A stretch of 64,000 nucleotides of DNA from CALXOJ01 sp034120015. Lineage in GTDB: Bacteria; Spirochaetota; Spirochaetia; JAFGXN01. The stretch spans positions 1-64,000 of the forward strand of contig JAXEIF010000029.1 in the NCBI GenBank assembly GCA_034120015.1. The letters run 5' to 3'. A model generated the notes under the pieces. That model did no database searches. It had not been told where the DNA came from and was given only the letters and a program-made list of their open reading frames with translations. Each line of letters starts with the position of its first letter. Within the stretch, counting starts at the first letter, position 1. A program made the position numbers and the translations under genes. Shown in pieces: positions 35,064-43,558 of the stretch.

Positions 35064-36011
35064 ATGATTACGGAAGAAGGCCTCTATGCCGTTATCGAGA
35101 CAAAAAAAGGTGATATCGTTTTGCGGCTTGAATTTGAGAAGGTACCGATGACGGTTGCCAATTTTGTCGGTTTGGCGGAGGGGACGATTAAAAATCAACC
35201 GCGAAACGGAAAACCGTACTTCGACGGATTGAAATTTCACCGCGTTGTTCCCGGTTTTGTGATTCAGGGCGGTTGTCCTCTGGGAACGGGAACGGGCGGT
35301 CCCGGTTACCGTTTTCCCGACGAAATCGATTCTTCGTTACGGCATGACGGTCCCGGTGTTTTGTCGATGGCCAATGCCGGACCGAATACAAACGGCAGTC
35401 AGTTTTTTATTACACTGAGTGCGACGCCGCATCTCGACGGAATTCATTCGGTGTTCGGTCGTGTGGTCGAAGGTATGGATGTCGTTGAGAAAATTAAGGC
35501 AAACGATACAATGGAAAGGGTTCGTATTGTCCGTAACGGGAAAGCCGCCGAGGCCTTTGATGCGTCCGAAGAAGCATTCCGCGATTATATTGAAGCAGCT
35601 GCTGCCGCCGAATTGCAGAAAGTGCGGGCGGCGCTCGAAGCGGGTGAAAAAGAAGCCGAACGTCTGTATCCGGATGCCCAAAAAACAGAGAGCGGGTTGC
35701 GCTATATCGTGATTCGCGAAGGAAAAGGCGATAAAACGCCCGGTCTTCGCGATATTGTGAAAGTCGACTACGAAGGAAGACTGTTGGGAACCGATATTGT
35801 TTTTGACAGTTCTTACGAAAGGAGAATGCCGCTGCAGTTTCGTGTCGAACAGGTGATTGCAGGCTGGCAGGAAGCATTGCAAATGATGAAACCCGGATCC
35901 GAATGGAGAATTATTCTTCATCCCGATATTGCCTACGGTGCGGCGGGTGCTCCGCCTGTGATACCGCCTTATTCGTGGCTCGATTTCCGTGTCGAACTTC
36001 ATGAATTTTAA
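35064..36011 (+). CDS. Cytosolic cyclophilin-FKBP dual peptidyl-prolyl isomerase
   Basis: A 315-aa fusion of two unrelated proline isomerase folds. An N-terminal cyclophilin (about 1-165) has F-H-R-V-V-P-G-F-V-I-Q-G-G (the catalytic Arg is in F-H-R) and N-G-S-Q-F-F-I. A helical linker precedes a C-terminal FKBP domain (about 208-315) with V-D-Y-E-G, V-I-A-G-W and A-Y-G. The order matches the 'CFBP' immunophilins described from Treponema denticola and Flavobacterium. No signal peptide is present, so it works in the cytoplasm. The second copy at 48392 is a lipoprotein. AAGGAG precedes its ATG. Confidence 0.92.
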   Translation: MITEEGLYAVIETKKGDIVLRLEFEKVPMTVANFVGLAEGTIKNQPRNGKPYFDGLKFHRVVPGFVIQGGCPLGTGTGGPGYRFPDEIDSSLRHDGPGVLSMANAGPNTNGSQFFITLSATPHLDGIHSVFGRVVEGMDVVEKIKANDTMERVRIVRNGKAAEAFDASEEAFRDYIEAAAAAELQKVRAALEAGEKEAERLYPDAQKTESGLRYIVIREGKGDKTPGLRDIVKVDYEGRLLGTDIVFDSSYERRMPLQFRVEQVIAGWQEALQMMKPGSEWRIILHPDIAYGAAGAPPVIPPYSWLDFRVELHEF

Positions 36012-36040
36012 AATAAAAAATATATAGTAAGGAGAATTGT

Positions 36041-37492
36041 ATGAAAAAATTTTTATTGATGATGTTAATTGCCTTCACGGCAGCGGGATCTCTTTTTGCA
36101 TTTGATCCGGCAACGGTGGAAATGCCCGAGAAAAGAGATGCCAAAATGTTCGAAAAATTCGACCGGGATTTAAAAAAAGCCGAAGTCAAAGCCACCAATA
36201 ATCCGACAAATGAATTTGCCATCAAAAGTTATTTGAAACTGGTTGACAATATCGATAAGAAAATGACGAAAGCAATTGCTTCCGTCGAAAAAAAGACAAA
36301 AGATTCCTGCCGCTTCGATAAATCTCTGATGTATCTTCGGGAATTGAAGAAATACAACGAAACGGTTCAAAGAATCAATGAAATCTATGCCAAAGTCGGT
36401 GCACTTGTGCCCAAGACTTCGTCTCCCGTCAATCCTGCTTTCGGAATCGATATTGATACCCGTATTCAGGAGGCGACCCGTCTTTCTCTCGATGTTCATT
36501 ATCTGGCCGCCCTCGATATCGAACAGAATGCCAAAAAGATTTCGGATAAAGAAGAAGCCATTCCTCACTATTTGCGTATCATGAATCTGGATCCCGAATA
36601 CAAAGATGTGAAGGCGCGATGCGATGCGATGATCAAAACCGTGATGATGAATACGATTCTGGTTATCGATGATCGGTTTAATACGATTTTTAATGATGCC
36701 GAATTCGTTGCCAAGCTGACAGGAGAACTGAAATCGGCGGCCGGTCCGTACAGTCAGTATTTTACGCAGGCCGATTTGCCCGACTTTGAGAATGCAAAAA
36801 ACATTAAAGACTATTTTTCGGTCGAAAAAATGAAAGAGTTTGCAACCGACAAAGATTTGGGCAGTGTCGGAGCCGTGGTTGTGCTGATGAATGTCGAGGG
36901 AAAAACATCGGAACCGAAAGAAAAGGTGAAGAAACTCGAAGTTTCGAAATATGTGCTTCCCGACGGTTCTGTTTTTAAAGAAAAAGAATGGGAAGATACG
37001 GCGGCTAAGGTCAGAAAAGTTCTGAAAGAGGTGGAAAAAGCCAAAAAGAAAGGAATGACAGACAGCGAAATCGATCTGGCGTTCCAGGCCGATAATCCGC
37101 AGTTGTATGCCGCTTATAAAGCTTACGGCGGTCAGCTGGATGCCGCCAAAAAAGAAACGGTCGCTGTTTTGGAGATGGTCACTTCAACCCGTCTTTTCAA
37201 TCTGAATGTAAAAGATGCCTATCTGCTCACCGATTTTACCAAAAAAAGACCCAAAATGACAAAGTTTAAATTCGATTTTGCTTTGGATGATTCGATTATC
37301 TGGTATCGCCTGGATAAAGGTACCATGGAAGATTTGAAAACCTATGCTCCCGAGTATGCCGACTGGTATGCAGCCAACAAAAGCACCGACGGTCTGAAAA
37401 CGGAAGCCGAATTTATTCGGGATATTAAAGATAAAGCCGAAAAAGAAATTCCGGAGCTGGTTCTGAAGGAAATGAAGAAAATCAAAAGATAA
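36041..37492 (+). CDS. Hypothetical exported helical protein
   Basis: No family is recognised. The 483-aa product has a clear signal peptide (1-20, ending S-L-F-A). The mature part is Lys/Glu/Asp-rich and mostly helical, with likely coiled-coil portions (about 40-110 and 320-355). A mid-region around residues 165-200 resembles a single TPR-type helix pair (A-I-P-H-Y-L-R-I-M-N-L-D-P). It is expected in the periplasm. The ATG follows TAAGGAG. A strong terminator follows the stop. It is 29 bp after the isomerase gene, so the isomerase could act in the same operon without sharing a compartment. Confidence 0.75.
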   Translation: MKKFLLMMLIAFTAAGSLFAFDPATVEMPEKRDAKMFEKFDRDLKKAEVKATNNPTNEFAIKSYLKLVDNIDKKMTKAIASVEKKTKDSCRFDKSLMYLRELKKYNETVQRINEIYAKVGALVPKTSSPVNPAFGIDIDTRIQEATRLSLDVHYLAALDIEQNAKKISDKEEAIPHYLRIMNLDPEYKDVKARCDAMIKTVMMNTILVIDDRFNTIFNDAEFVAKLTGELKSAAGPYSQYFTQADLPDFENAKNIKDYFSVEKMKEFATDKDLGSVGAVVVLMNVEGKTSEPKEKVKKLEVSKYVLPDGSVFKEKEWEDTAAKVRKVLKEVEKAKKKGMTDSEIDLAFQADNPQLYAAYKAYGGQLDAAKKETVAVLEMVTSTRLFNLNVKDAYLLTDFTKKRPKMTKFKFDFALDDSIIWYRLDKGTMEDLKTYAPEYADWYAANKSTDGLKTEAEFIRDIKDKAEKEIPELVLKEMKKIKR

Positions 37493-37493
37493 G

Positions 37494-37520
37494 AAAAACG
37501 GCGCTTCGGCGCCGTTTTTT
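37494..37520 (+). terminator. Rho-independent terminator
   Basis: Stem ACGGCGC / GCGCCGT with TTCG loop, extended by A and T runs; T tail 515-520. Ends the 34444-37492 transcript. Confidence 0.9.
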
Positions 37521-37625
37521 GTTTATGAGCATATTGGAGCAAAAGGAATCGGTTTTCCGGTTCGGGGATATAACTGAGAACAGTTTTTGCTCAGTTGTTT
37601 TCGATTGTCGGATCGGTGCCGGCTT

Positions 37626-39602
37626 TCAGTTGTGATAATCAGCTTCCTGACTTTCTTTAAAAAGGGAAAAAAGCTCCCGATTTTCATGTTGTTCTGCATA
37701 CCATAATCCGCCGTATCCGTAACGGTTTTTTGCCTGTAAATCGGCACCGTGCCGGGACAGGAGAAGTGCTGTTTGCGTACGGTTATGCATGGAGGCAAAA
37801 AGAACGGGAGTGAATCCCGACATGTCCCGGGCATTGACGGATGCTCCGCGGCTTAACAGCAGTTCGGCTGTACGGTAAGCACCTCCCGCTGCCGCATACA
37901 TTAAAGGTGTAATTTTATGATTATTCTCTGCATCGATATCGGCTCCGAGTAAAATGATTCGTTCCGTTACGGAAAAATTGTCATCATTACCGGAAAGATA
38001 ATGCAAAGGTGAAGAACCGAAATTGTCCCGGACATGAACGGATACGTTGTGATCCAACAAAATTTGAATGACCTCTCTTTGATCTTTTTGGCAGGCCGAA
38101 AGCAGAGCGTTCTTTCCGTCGGATTTATTTCTTATACGATCGGCATCGATTCCTTCGGCAAGATATTTCAAAACTTTATCTGTCTGTCCCTCTTTTGCCG
38201 CACAGAGGAATTGAATCTCGGCCGGAGAGGCCGATATCAGAAGTTCCGTAATTTTTTTATTCATGGCGGGGTTTTCGCAGGCAATATCCGATGCCGTCTG
38301 CCCCCGATTATTTTTCAGATTAAGATCGGCGTTGTATCGTAACAGTAATTCGGCTATGTCGATATAGCCGTTTCTGACGGCCGACATTAAGGCAGTGTTT
38401 CCTTCTTCATCGGCTATGTCGGGATTGGCGTGATGTTTCAAAAGCAGGCGTGCTGTTTCAAAAAAGCCCTGACGGCAGGCTTGCGCAAGCGGTGTTTCTT
38501 TTTTCGTATTAACGGTGTTTGCGTCGGCAGCGAAGTCCAGCAGAATTTTCGCCGTTTCGGTGAATCCTTTTTCAGCCGCAATATGCAGAGCTGTATCTCC
38601 GTAGAAGGATTCATGATGTTCGGTTCGGGCCCCTTGCCGAAGCAGAATATCCGTCATGAAGGGAATGTTTAAAGAAGATGCCAGGATCAGAGGTGTCTTT
38701 CCGGAAGAATCTTCGGCATTGATGTCGGCTCCGGATTTTATCAGAAGAGTCGCAATATCTTCCGCAGCGGCAGGCGAATCGGGAGTGTTTTCGATGAGAA
38801 ACATCAGCGGTGTTTTTCCGTTGGTTTTGCGGCAGTTGACATCGTATCCTTTATCAATAAAAAGCTGTGCTGTCTGAAGATATCCGTAATGGCAGGCAAT
38901 CATAAATGCATCGGCGGCAACAGGCAAATTCGAGCCGGGAAGTGTTTGTGTATACATATCGGTGCGGGCATCGATCAGCAGAGAAACAATATTACTGCGG
39001 CCTTTATAGCAGGCGTACATGAGCGCCGTAATCCCTTCATCGTCGCGTAAATCGGGATCGGCGTTGTTATCCAGCAACAGTTTTGTGATTGCGGTGTTTC
39101 CCCGATAGGAAGAAATGATCAGAGGCGTGACCTGTCGAAAATTACATATATTCGGATCGGCGCCTGCGTTAAGAAGCATTTTTACGATTTCCGTATGGTT
39201 TTCGGAAACGGCCAGCAGCAAAGGTGTCTGATCTTTTCTGTCTTTAATGTTGATGTCGAGAGACTTTTTTCGCACACACTCGATTTTGTGATTCGGTTTA
39301 TATTTCAGCAACAGACCGGTAATATTTCGAAAGTCTTTCATTGCGGCGTAGTGCAAGGCACTCTGATTCCGTTCTCCCGTTCTTGCGTTGGGATCCATCC
39401 CGTAATCCAAAAGATATTTCAGAATATCGTCATGACCGAGTCGGGCAGCCATTGTCAGTCCGTTGTCGTGGCTGACTATTTCTTTTACAGTATCCGGATA
39501 ACAGGGACTACCGTATTTATCCCGTTTCGATTCCAGAATCGATTTTACTTTTTCAAGGTCGCCTTTTTCAACAGCTTCAAAAAAGTCCTGCTTGCTTAAC
39601 AT
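37626..39602 (-). CDS. Long ankyrin-repeat protein
   Basis: A 658-aa protein made almost wholly of about 17-18 ankyrin repeats of 33 residues. Consensus pieces recur, such as D-x-x-G-x-T-P-L-x-x-A and the A-x-x-G-x-x-x-x-x-x-x-L-L-x-x-G-A-D end. No signal peptide or membrane span is present, so it is cytoplasmic unless exported by another route. Ankyrin proteins are protein-binding scaffolds; the partner is unknown. Its start has only a weak ribosome site (AGGATA). The gene lies 24 bp downstream of the alpha-galactosidase stop-start region on the same strand but is transcribed first; there is no terminator between them. Confidence 0.9.
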   Translation of the reverse strand: MLSKQDFFEAVEKGDLEKVKSILESKRDKYGSPCYPDTVKEIVSHDNGLTMAARLGHDDILKYLLDYGMDPNARTGERNQSALHYAAMKDFRNITGLLLKYKPNHKIECVRKKSLDINIKDRKDQTPLLLAVSENHTEIVKMLLNAGADPNICNFRQVTPLIISSYRGNTAITKLLLDNNADPDLRDDEGITALMYACYKGRSNIVSLLIDARTDMYTQTLPGSNLPVAADAFMIACHYGYLQTAQLFIDKGYDVNCRKTNGKTPLMFLIENTPDSPAAAEDIATLLIKSGADINAEDSSGKTPLILASSLNIPFMTDILLRQGARTEHHESFYGDTALHIAAEKGFTETAKILLDFAADANTVNTKKETPLAQACRQGFFETARLLLKHHANPDIADEEGNTALMSAVRNGYIDIAELLLRYNADLNLKNNRGQTASDIACENPAMNKKITELLISASPAEIQFLCAAKEGQTDKVLKYLAEGIDADRIRNKSDGKNALLSACQKDQREVIQILLDHNVSVHVRDNFGSSPLHYLSGNDDNFSVTERIILLGADIDAENNHKITPLMYAAAGGAYRTAELLLSRGASVNARDMSGFTPVLFASMHNRTQTALLLSRHGADLQAKNRYGYGGLWYAEQHENRELFSLFKESQEADYHN

Positions 39603-39626
39603 GAGGTTATCCTATCCGGTCGGTTG

Positions 39627-41270
39627 TTAGGTTTTCGAGTCGGTAAATCGTCTGTTCCCGGTTTTTCCGGTTTCTGTCGGGAAAGAAATCAAAAACAGTT
39701 CACCGCTGTGACCGGCAATCTCGACGGTAAATCCTTTTTCGTTCAGCTGTTCGGCCGGTAAATTGCGTTGCCGCCACAAATCGCGCACAGTCGCCGTTTC
39801 GGGCGAATCGCCGGCTGATATTTGAGAACCGGTGCTCCATTCTTTAAACGGCACTGTTACCTTTTTCTTCAAGGCGGAATAATTCAAAACGCAAACCGCC
39901 GTTCCCTTTTCCGTTTCCCGGGTAATGATTTGCGTCGTTAACGACCGATTTCTCAGCTGAGGCGGCAGAACGGGGTAGCTCTGGTGTACCGCAAGAACTT
40001 CCGTATTGGTCAGCAGTCCTTTCGTAAAATCATCCAAAGAAGAAATATCGCAGCTGAGAATCAGCGGTGCGGCCGCAATCACCCATAAGCTGACTTGAAA
40101 ATACTGTTCTTCCGCCGACAACCCCGTGGGACGGAACGTTTCGCTCGGCGTATTCGGTTTCCCCAGGTTCCCGATTTGCAGCATATCGGGATCGCTGTAT
40201 TTTCCCGAACGGGTGAAAGGAAACCAGTTCGGCAGATCGCGGGAAATCGCGGAAAGAGAGCCCCACCTGTCGGTAATATCGCCGCTGGTACGCCACAGAT
40301 TGGCGTATCGGGAAAGTTCGGGAATGTCTTTCAAAAAGGCTTTATTGGAAAAACTGAGAACAATATCGCGGCCACTGTCACGGACACCGTTATGCATCCG
40401 CTGTGCCGTCGGCACATCGTTCGGATGCCAGTCGACTTTAATGTAATCAAATCCCCATTCGGCCATAGCTTTTAAATCATCATCGAAAAACCAGTACGGC
40501 CCGACTCTGTCGGCATTGTGCGAATGAACGCCGGGATACCGGTTAAATATCTGTCCCGGCTGAAGCCGCTTTTCGGGAGGTTCGGCATAAGAGGGGTCGG
40601 TTCCCGTTTCGCTGTCGGAGCTGCCGCCGCGGAATCCGGCATAGGTTCCGATCCACGGTGAATGATAAATCCCTATTTTTAATCCTTTGGAATGAACGTA
40701 GTCGCAAAGCGCTTTCATGTCGGGGAACTTGGTGTTTCCGTTTAAAGTGTAAGGCGCTTCTTTCGACCGCCCGCCCTGCCAGCAGTCGTCAATATTGACA
40801 TACGACCAACCGTAATCAATCAGCTTGTGTTTGACAAAAGCATCGGCAACGGATCGGATTTTTTCGTCGCTGACCGATTCGCTGAAACTATACCAGCTGT
40901 TCCAACCCATCGGCGGAGTCAGTGCGATTTCGTTTCCGGCTTTAATCGTCAGGATTCTCGAAACAGATGCGAGTGCATTGGTAGCGGTTACCGTTACCGG
41001 ATAATCGCCGGCCTGATCAAGGCATCCCTCGAGAACGGATCTGTTTTTCAGAATCACACCGGCCGGCAATGACGAAACTTCGATTTTGATTGGTCCGTCA
41101 CCCGAAACGGGTATTTTGTAAAGAAAGAAGTTGCCGGGGGTTGTTCCGATAACGGACGGTCCGTTAATGCGGGGCTCTCCCGACGGTTGAGGAGTTCGGA
41201 TAACCTGAGAAGCAACGGGAGAAGATAACGACAAAAAGAAAAAAACGGAAAATAACAGGAAATGTTTCAT
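39627..41270 (-). CDS. Secreted alpha-galactosidase (GH27)
   Basis: A 547-aa glycoside hydrolase family 27 enzyme that removes alpha-1,6-galactose from oligosaccharides such as raffinose and galactomannan. A signal peptide (1-20) is followed by an Ig-like domain (about 30-115) and the TIM barrel beginning T-P-P-M-G-W-N-S-W. The nucleophile is D280 in Y-I-K-V-D-W-H, and the acid/base is D331 in R-T-S-G-D-I. N-I-D-D-C-W is present. A C-terminal beta domain follows. I start at ATG 41270 because the promoter ends 6 nt upstream, making the longer frame from 41285 impossible. It is expected outside the cytoplasm and complements the GH2 enzyme at 21063. Confidence 0.94.
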   Translation of the reverse strand: MKHFLLFSVFFFLSLSSPVASQVIRTPQPSGEPRINGPSVIGTTPGNFFLYKIPVSGDGPIKIEVSSLPAGVILKNRSVLEGCLDQAGDYPVTVTATNALASVSRILTIKAGNEIALTPPMGWNSWYSFSESVSDEKIRSVADAFVKHKLIDYGWSYVNIDDCWQGGRSKEAPYTLNGNTKFPDMKALCDYVHSKGLKIGIYHSPWIGTYAGFRGGSSDSETGTDPSYAEPPEKRLQPGQIFNRYPGVHSHNADRVGPYWFFDDDLKAMAEWGFDYIKVDWHPNDVPTAQRMHNGVRDSGRDIVLSFSNKAFLKDIPELSRYANLWRTSGDITDRWGSLSAISRDLPNWFPFTRSGKYSDPDMLQIGNLGKPNTPSETFRPTGLSAEEQYFQVSLWVIAAAPLILSCDISSLDDFTKGLLTNTEVLAVHQSYPVLPPQLRNRSLTTQIITRETEKGTAVCVLNYSALKKKVTVPFKEWSTGSQISAGDSPETATVRDLWRQRNLPAEQLNEKGFTVEIAGHSGELFLISFPTETGKTGNRRFTDSKT

Positions 41271-41276
41271 TTTATT

Positions 41277-41305
41277 ATTGTACAACGAAAAAAGTAAGTC
41301 GTCAA
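41277..41305 (-). promoter_or_regulatory. Promoter of alpha-galactosidase, leaderless type
   Basis: Minus strand TTGACG (41305-41300), 17-nt spacer, TACAAT (41282-41277), then 6 nt to the ATG at 41270. Confidence 0.75.
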
Positions 41306-41320
41306 TTCGCAGCAGAGGAT

Positions 41321-41348
41321 AAAAAAACAGCTCCGTAAAGGAGCTGTT
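41321..41348 (-). terminator. Rho-independent terminator
   Basis: Stem AACAGCTCC / GGAGCTGTT with a 5-nt loop and, on the minus strand, a trailing T run; ends the 41364-41924 gene. Confidence 0.85.
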
Positions 41349-41363
41349 TACGTTTTGTTCCGA

Positions 41364-41924
41364 CTAACGGCGCCGGGGTCTTTCTTTCGCTGCCGGGCGT
41401 CTTTCGGGGTCCGGTCGTTCGCCGGGAGCCATGCGGTGTTCCGGATCCGGATGGTGTCTGTCCGGTTCGGCACGGTGTTCCGGGCCTTTTCTCGGCGGTT
41501 TGGGAGCTTCGACGATTTTGTCTCCCGCCTCGATTTTGTCGGCAAAAACCAAAACCGAATCATCATTCATCCAGTCCGAAGGTATCGACTTTCCCGTAAC
41601 GGTAACTTCCGTTCCCGGTTCGACGGCTTCTTCTGCCAGTCTGTGTACCGGAAAATGAATTTTGTAAAGAATTCCTTCTTTTTCGATGGTTGCCTGTCTG
41701 ATTTCGGGGCGTTCGCCTTCTTTTTCTTCAAACAGGTATTCGATGGAACCTGTCAGTGTAATCGTTTCCGCATTTTCCCACTTCTCTCTCATCGGATTGG
41801 GACGTTCGGCGCGCGGAGGTTCCGGTCTTTCGCCGGGGCCGGCGTGGCGGTTTTCAGGGCGGGGTTGGGCAAAAAGAGCCGCGCTCAATGTGAGCATGAC
41901 GGCCGGGTATAAAATTTTTCTCAT
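41364..41924 (-). CDS. Exported Pro/Arg/Glu-rich protein
   Basis: A 186-aa protein with a signal peptide (1-19, ending A-L-F-A) flanking a compact middle domain (about 50-135) of alternating hydrophobic strands. The phrases I-T-L-T-G-S-I-E-Y and V-T-V-T-G-K-S-I resemble an OB-fold binding module. Both ends are low-complexity and very rich in Pro, Glu, Arg and His (G-E-R-P-x-P motifs), and might bind metal or cell wall. ATG 41924 is chosen because AAGGAG lies 6 nt upstream; an ATG two codons earlier touches that box. A palindrome overlaps its promoter. Function unknown. Confidence 0.75.
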   Translation of the reverse strand: MRKILYPAVMLTLSAALFAQPRPENRHAGPGERPEPPRAERPNPMREKWENAETITLTGSIEYLFEEKEGERPEIRQATIEKEGILYKIHFPVHRLAEEAVEPGTEVTVTGKSIPSDWMNDDSVLVFADKIEAGDKIVEAPKPPRKGPEHRAEPDRHHPDPEHRMAPGERPDPERRPAAKERPRRR

Positions 41925-41936
41925 AAGCATCTCCTT

Positions 41937-41959
41937 AATCGGATATGAATCCGATTATA
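41937..41959 (-). promoter_or_regulatory. Palindrome overlapping -10 box
   Basis: The perfect inverted repeat AATCGGAT, ATGA, ATCCGATT (41937-41956) overlaps a TATAAT -10 box (minus strand, 41959-41954) and lies just before the AAGGAG of the 41924 gene. It could be an operator or a 5' mRNA hairpin. Confidence 0.5.
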
Positions 41960-42094
41960 TCTAAAACAGAGTTTTATATAAAGAGTTACAGAAAATAAAA
42001 TTTTTTGTTGATTCTATTATTCGTTGTATACCTTGATTTTTTTGCCGATAGAGTATATTCTTGAGACTTAACAAGTCATAATTGAGGAGTTTTC

Positions 42095-42142
42095 ATGCGT
42101 TTAAACGCGCGCTTGACAAAAACGGCACAAAAGGTTCCTTAG
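42095..42142 (+). CDS. Possible leader peptide upstream of potA
   Basis: ATG 42095, preceded by GAGGAG at 5-nt spacing, opens a 15-residue basic peptide (MRLNARLTKTAQKVP) ending at TAG 42140-42142. The stop lies in the loop of a 5-bp hairpin (GTTCC 42134-42138, GGAAC 42144-42148). That hairpin sits directly before the GGGGAGG of potA. This is the layout of translational leader peptides, but no regulation is shown. Confidence 0.4.
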   Translation: MRLNARLTKTAQKVP

Positions 42143-42163
42143 CGGAACGGGGAGGTACGGGAA

Positions 42164-43558
42164 TTGAAAGAAAAATATCTTTTAAAGCTGTCCGGAATCG
42201 TGAAAGATTTCGGGGATAATCGTGTTATCGACGATGTCAGCTTTAGCGTAAAGTCAAACGAGTTTTTGACGATTTTGGGTCCGTCCGGATGCGGAAAGAC
42301 GACCCTGTTACGTGCGATTGGCGGTTTCGAAGAACCGACAGCCGGAAAGATATTTTTAAACGGAGAGGATATGGCCGGGATTCCGCCGCACAAACGGCAG
42401 GTGAATACCGTTTTCCAGAAGTATGCTCTGTTCCCGCATCTGAATGTTTTTGACAACGTGGCCTTCGGCCTGAAACTCAAAAAAGTACCGAAAGACGAAA
42501 TCCGCAAACGGGTGAAAGCGATGTTAAAGCTTGTCGACCTGAAAGGTTTCGAAAAACGGAATATCACCAAGCTTTCGGGCGGACAGCAGCAGCGTGTTGC
42601 CATTGCCCGCGCTTTGATTAATCATCCGAAAATTCTTCTTCTCGACGAACCTCTCGGCGCTCTCGATTTAAAACTGCGCAAAGATATGCAGATCGAGCTC
42701 AAACAGATTCAGCAGAATCTCGGGATTGCCTTTGTTTATGTCACGCACGATCAGGAAGAGGCGCTTTCGATGTCCGATACCGTCGTCGTTATGAAAGACG
42801 GAAAAATTGCGCAGATGGGAACGCCTCAGGATATTTACAACGAGCCGGTCAATGCGTTTGTGGCCGATTTTATCGGCGAAAATAATATTTTCGACGGGGA
42901 AATGGTCGAAGACCAGCAGGTTGAAATCCTCGGTGCCGTTCTGCCGTACAATGACGGGGTCTGGCCGAAAGGCCGGCCGGTGGATGCCGTTATCCGTCCC
43001 GAAGATGTCAAAGTCGTTGCTCCCGAAAACGGATACTGGTGCGGCCGCGTCGAATCGGTGGTCTTCAAGGGTGTTCACTACGAAATCGTCGTCAACTGCG
43101 GCGGCTACCAGTGGCTGATTCATTCGACGGCGGCACCGAAAGTCGGCGAAGAAATCGGCATGACCATCGATTTGTACGACCTGCATCTGATGAAAAAAAT
43201 GTTCGACGGAGCGGAAAACAGAGTGCCCGCCGAAATCGAAACGGCGACATCGGTTCTGATTGACGGCCTCTCCCTCGAAATTCCGGAAACCGACCGGGAA
43301 AAAGGGGAAAAAGTGGTTCTGCGCATTCCGCCTTCCGCCATCGATGTGGTCGGCGACGAAGAAAGTCCTTTAACGGGAACTCTTCTTTCCGTTATTTATA
43401 AGGGGAAATACAACGAGATGATTGTCGACTGCGGCGGCCGCCGGTGGCTGATACAGGAAGACCGCGACGAACAGGTCGGCATCCGTGTCGGATTGAAAAT
43501 CGATTTTTCCCGTGCGGTAACGGAATCCGCGGAGGCCGGCGGCGATGACCCGAGTTAA
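42164..43558 (+). CDS. potA: Spermidine/putrescine ABC transporter ATPase
   Basis: The ATP-hydrolysing subunit of the polyamine importer PotABCD. The start codon is TTG 42164 with GGGGAGG upstream. Motifs: Walker A G-P-S-G-C-G-K-T-T, Q-loop, signature L-S-G-G-Q-Q-Q-R-V, Walker B I-L-L-L-D-E-P-L-G-A-L-D and the switch His in V-T-H-D-Q-E-E. At 464 aa it is about 85 residues longer than E. coli PotA because it carries two TOBE-like domains in tandem. The first lies around residues 280-345, with R-P-E-D-V; the second around 385-455, with the parallel G-G-R-R-W-L-I. The end overlaps potB by 14 bp. Confidence 0.93.
   Translation: MKEKYLLKLSGIVKDFGDNRVIDDVSFSVKSNEFLTILGPSGCGKTTLLRAIGGFEEPTAGKIFLNGEDMAGIPPHKRQVNTVFQKYALFPHLNVFDNVAFGLKLKKVPKDEIRKRVKAMLKLVDLKGFEKRNITKLSGGQQQRVAIARALINHPKILLLDEPLGALDLKLRKDMQIELKQIQQNLGIAFVYVTHDQEEALSMSDTVVVMKDGKIAQMGTPQDIYNEPVNAFVADFIGENNIFDGEMVEDQQVEILGAVLPYNDGVWPKGRPVDAVIRPEDVKVVAPENGYWCGRVESVVFKGVHYEIVVNCGGYQWLIHSTAAPKVGEEIGMTIDLYDLHLMKKMFDGAENRVPAEIETATSVLIDGLSLEIPETDREKGEKVVLRIPPSAIDVVGDEESPLTGTLLSVIYKGKYNEMIVDCGGRRWLIQEDRDEQVGIRVGLKIDFSRAVTESAEAGGDDPS

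Noticed and set aside
37572..37596. Terminator for the ankyrin gene (AACTGAG / CTCAGTT hairpin)
   Set aside because: The 7-bp stem has a long loop and no T run on the minus strand.
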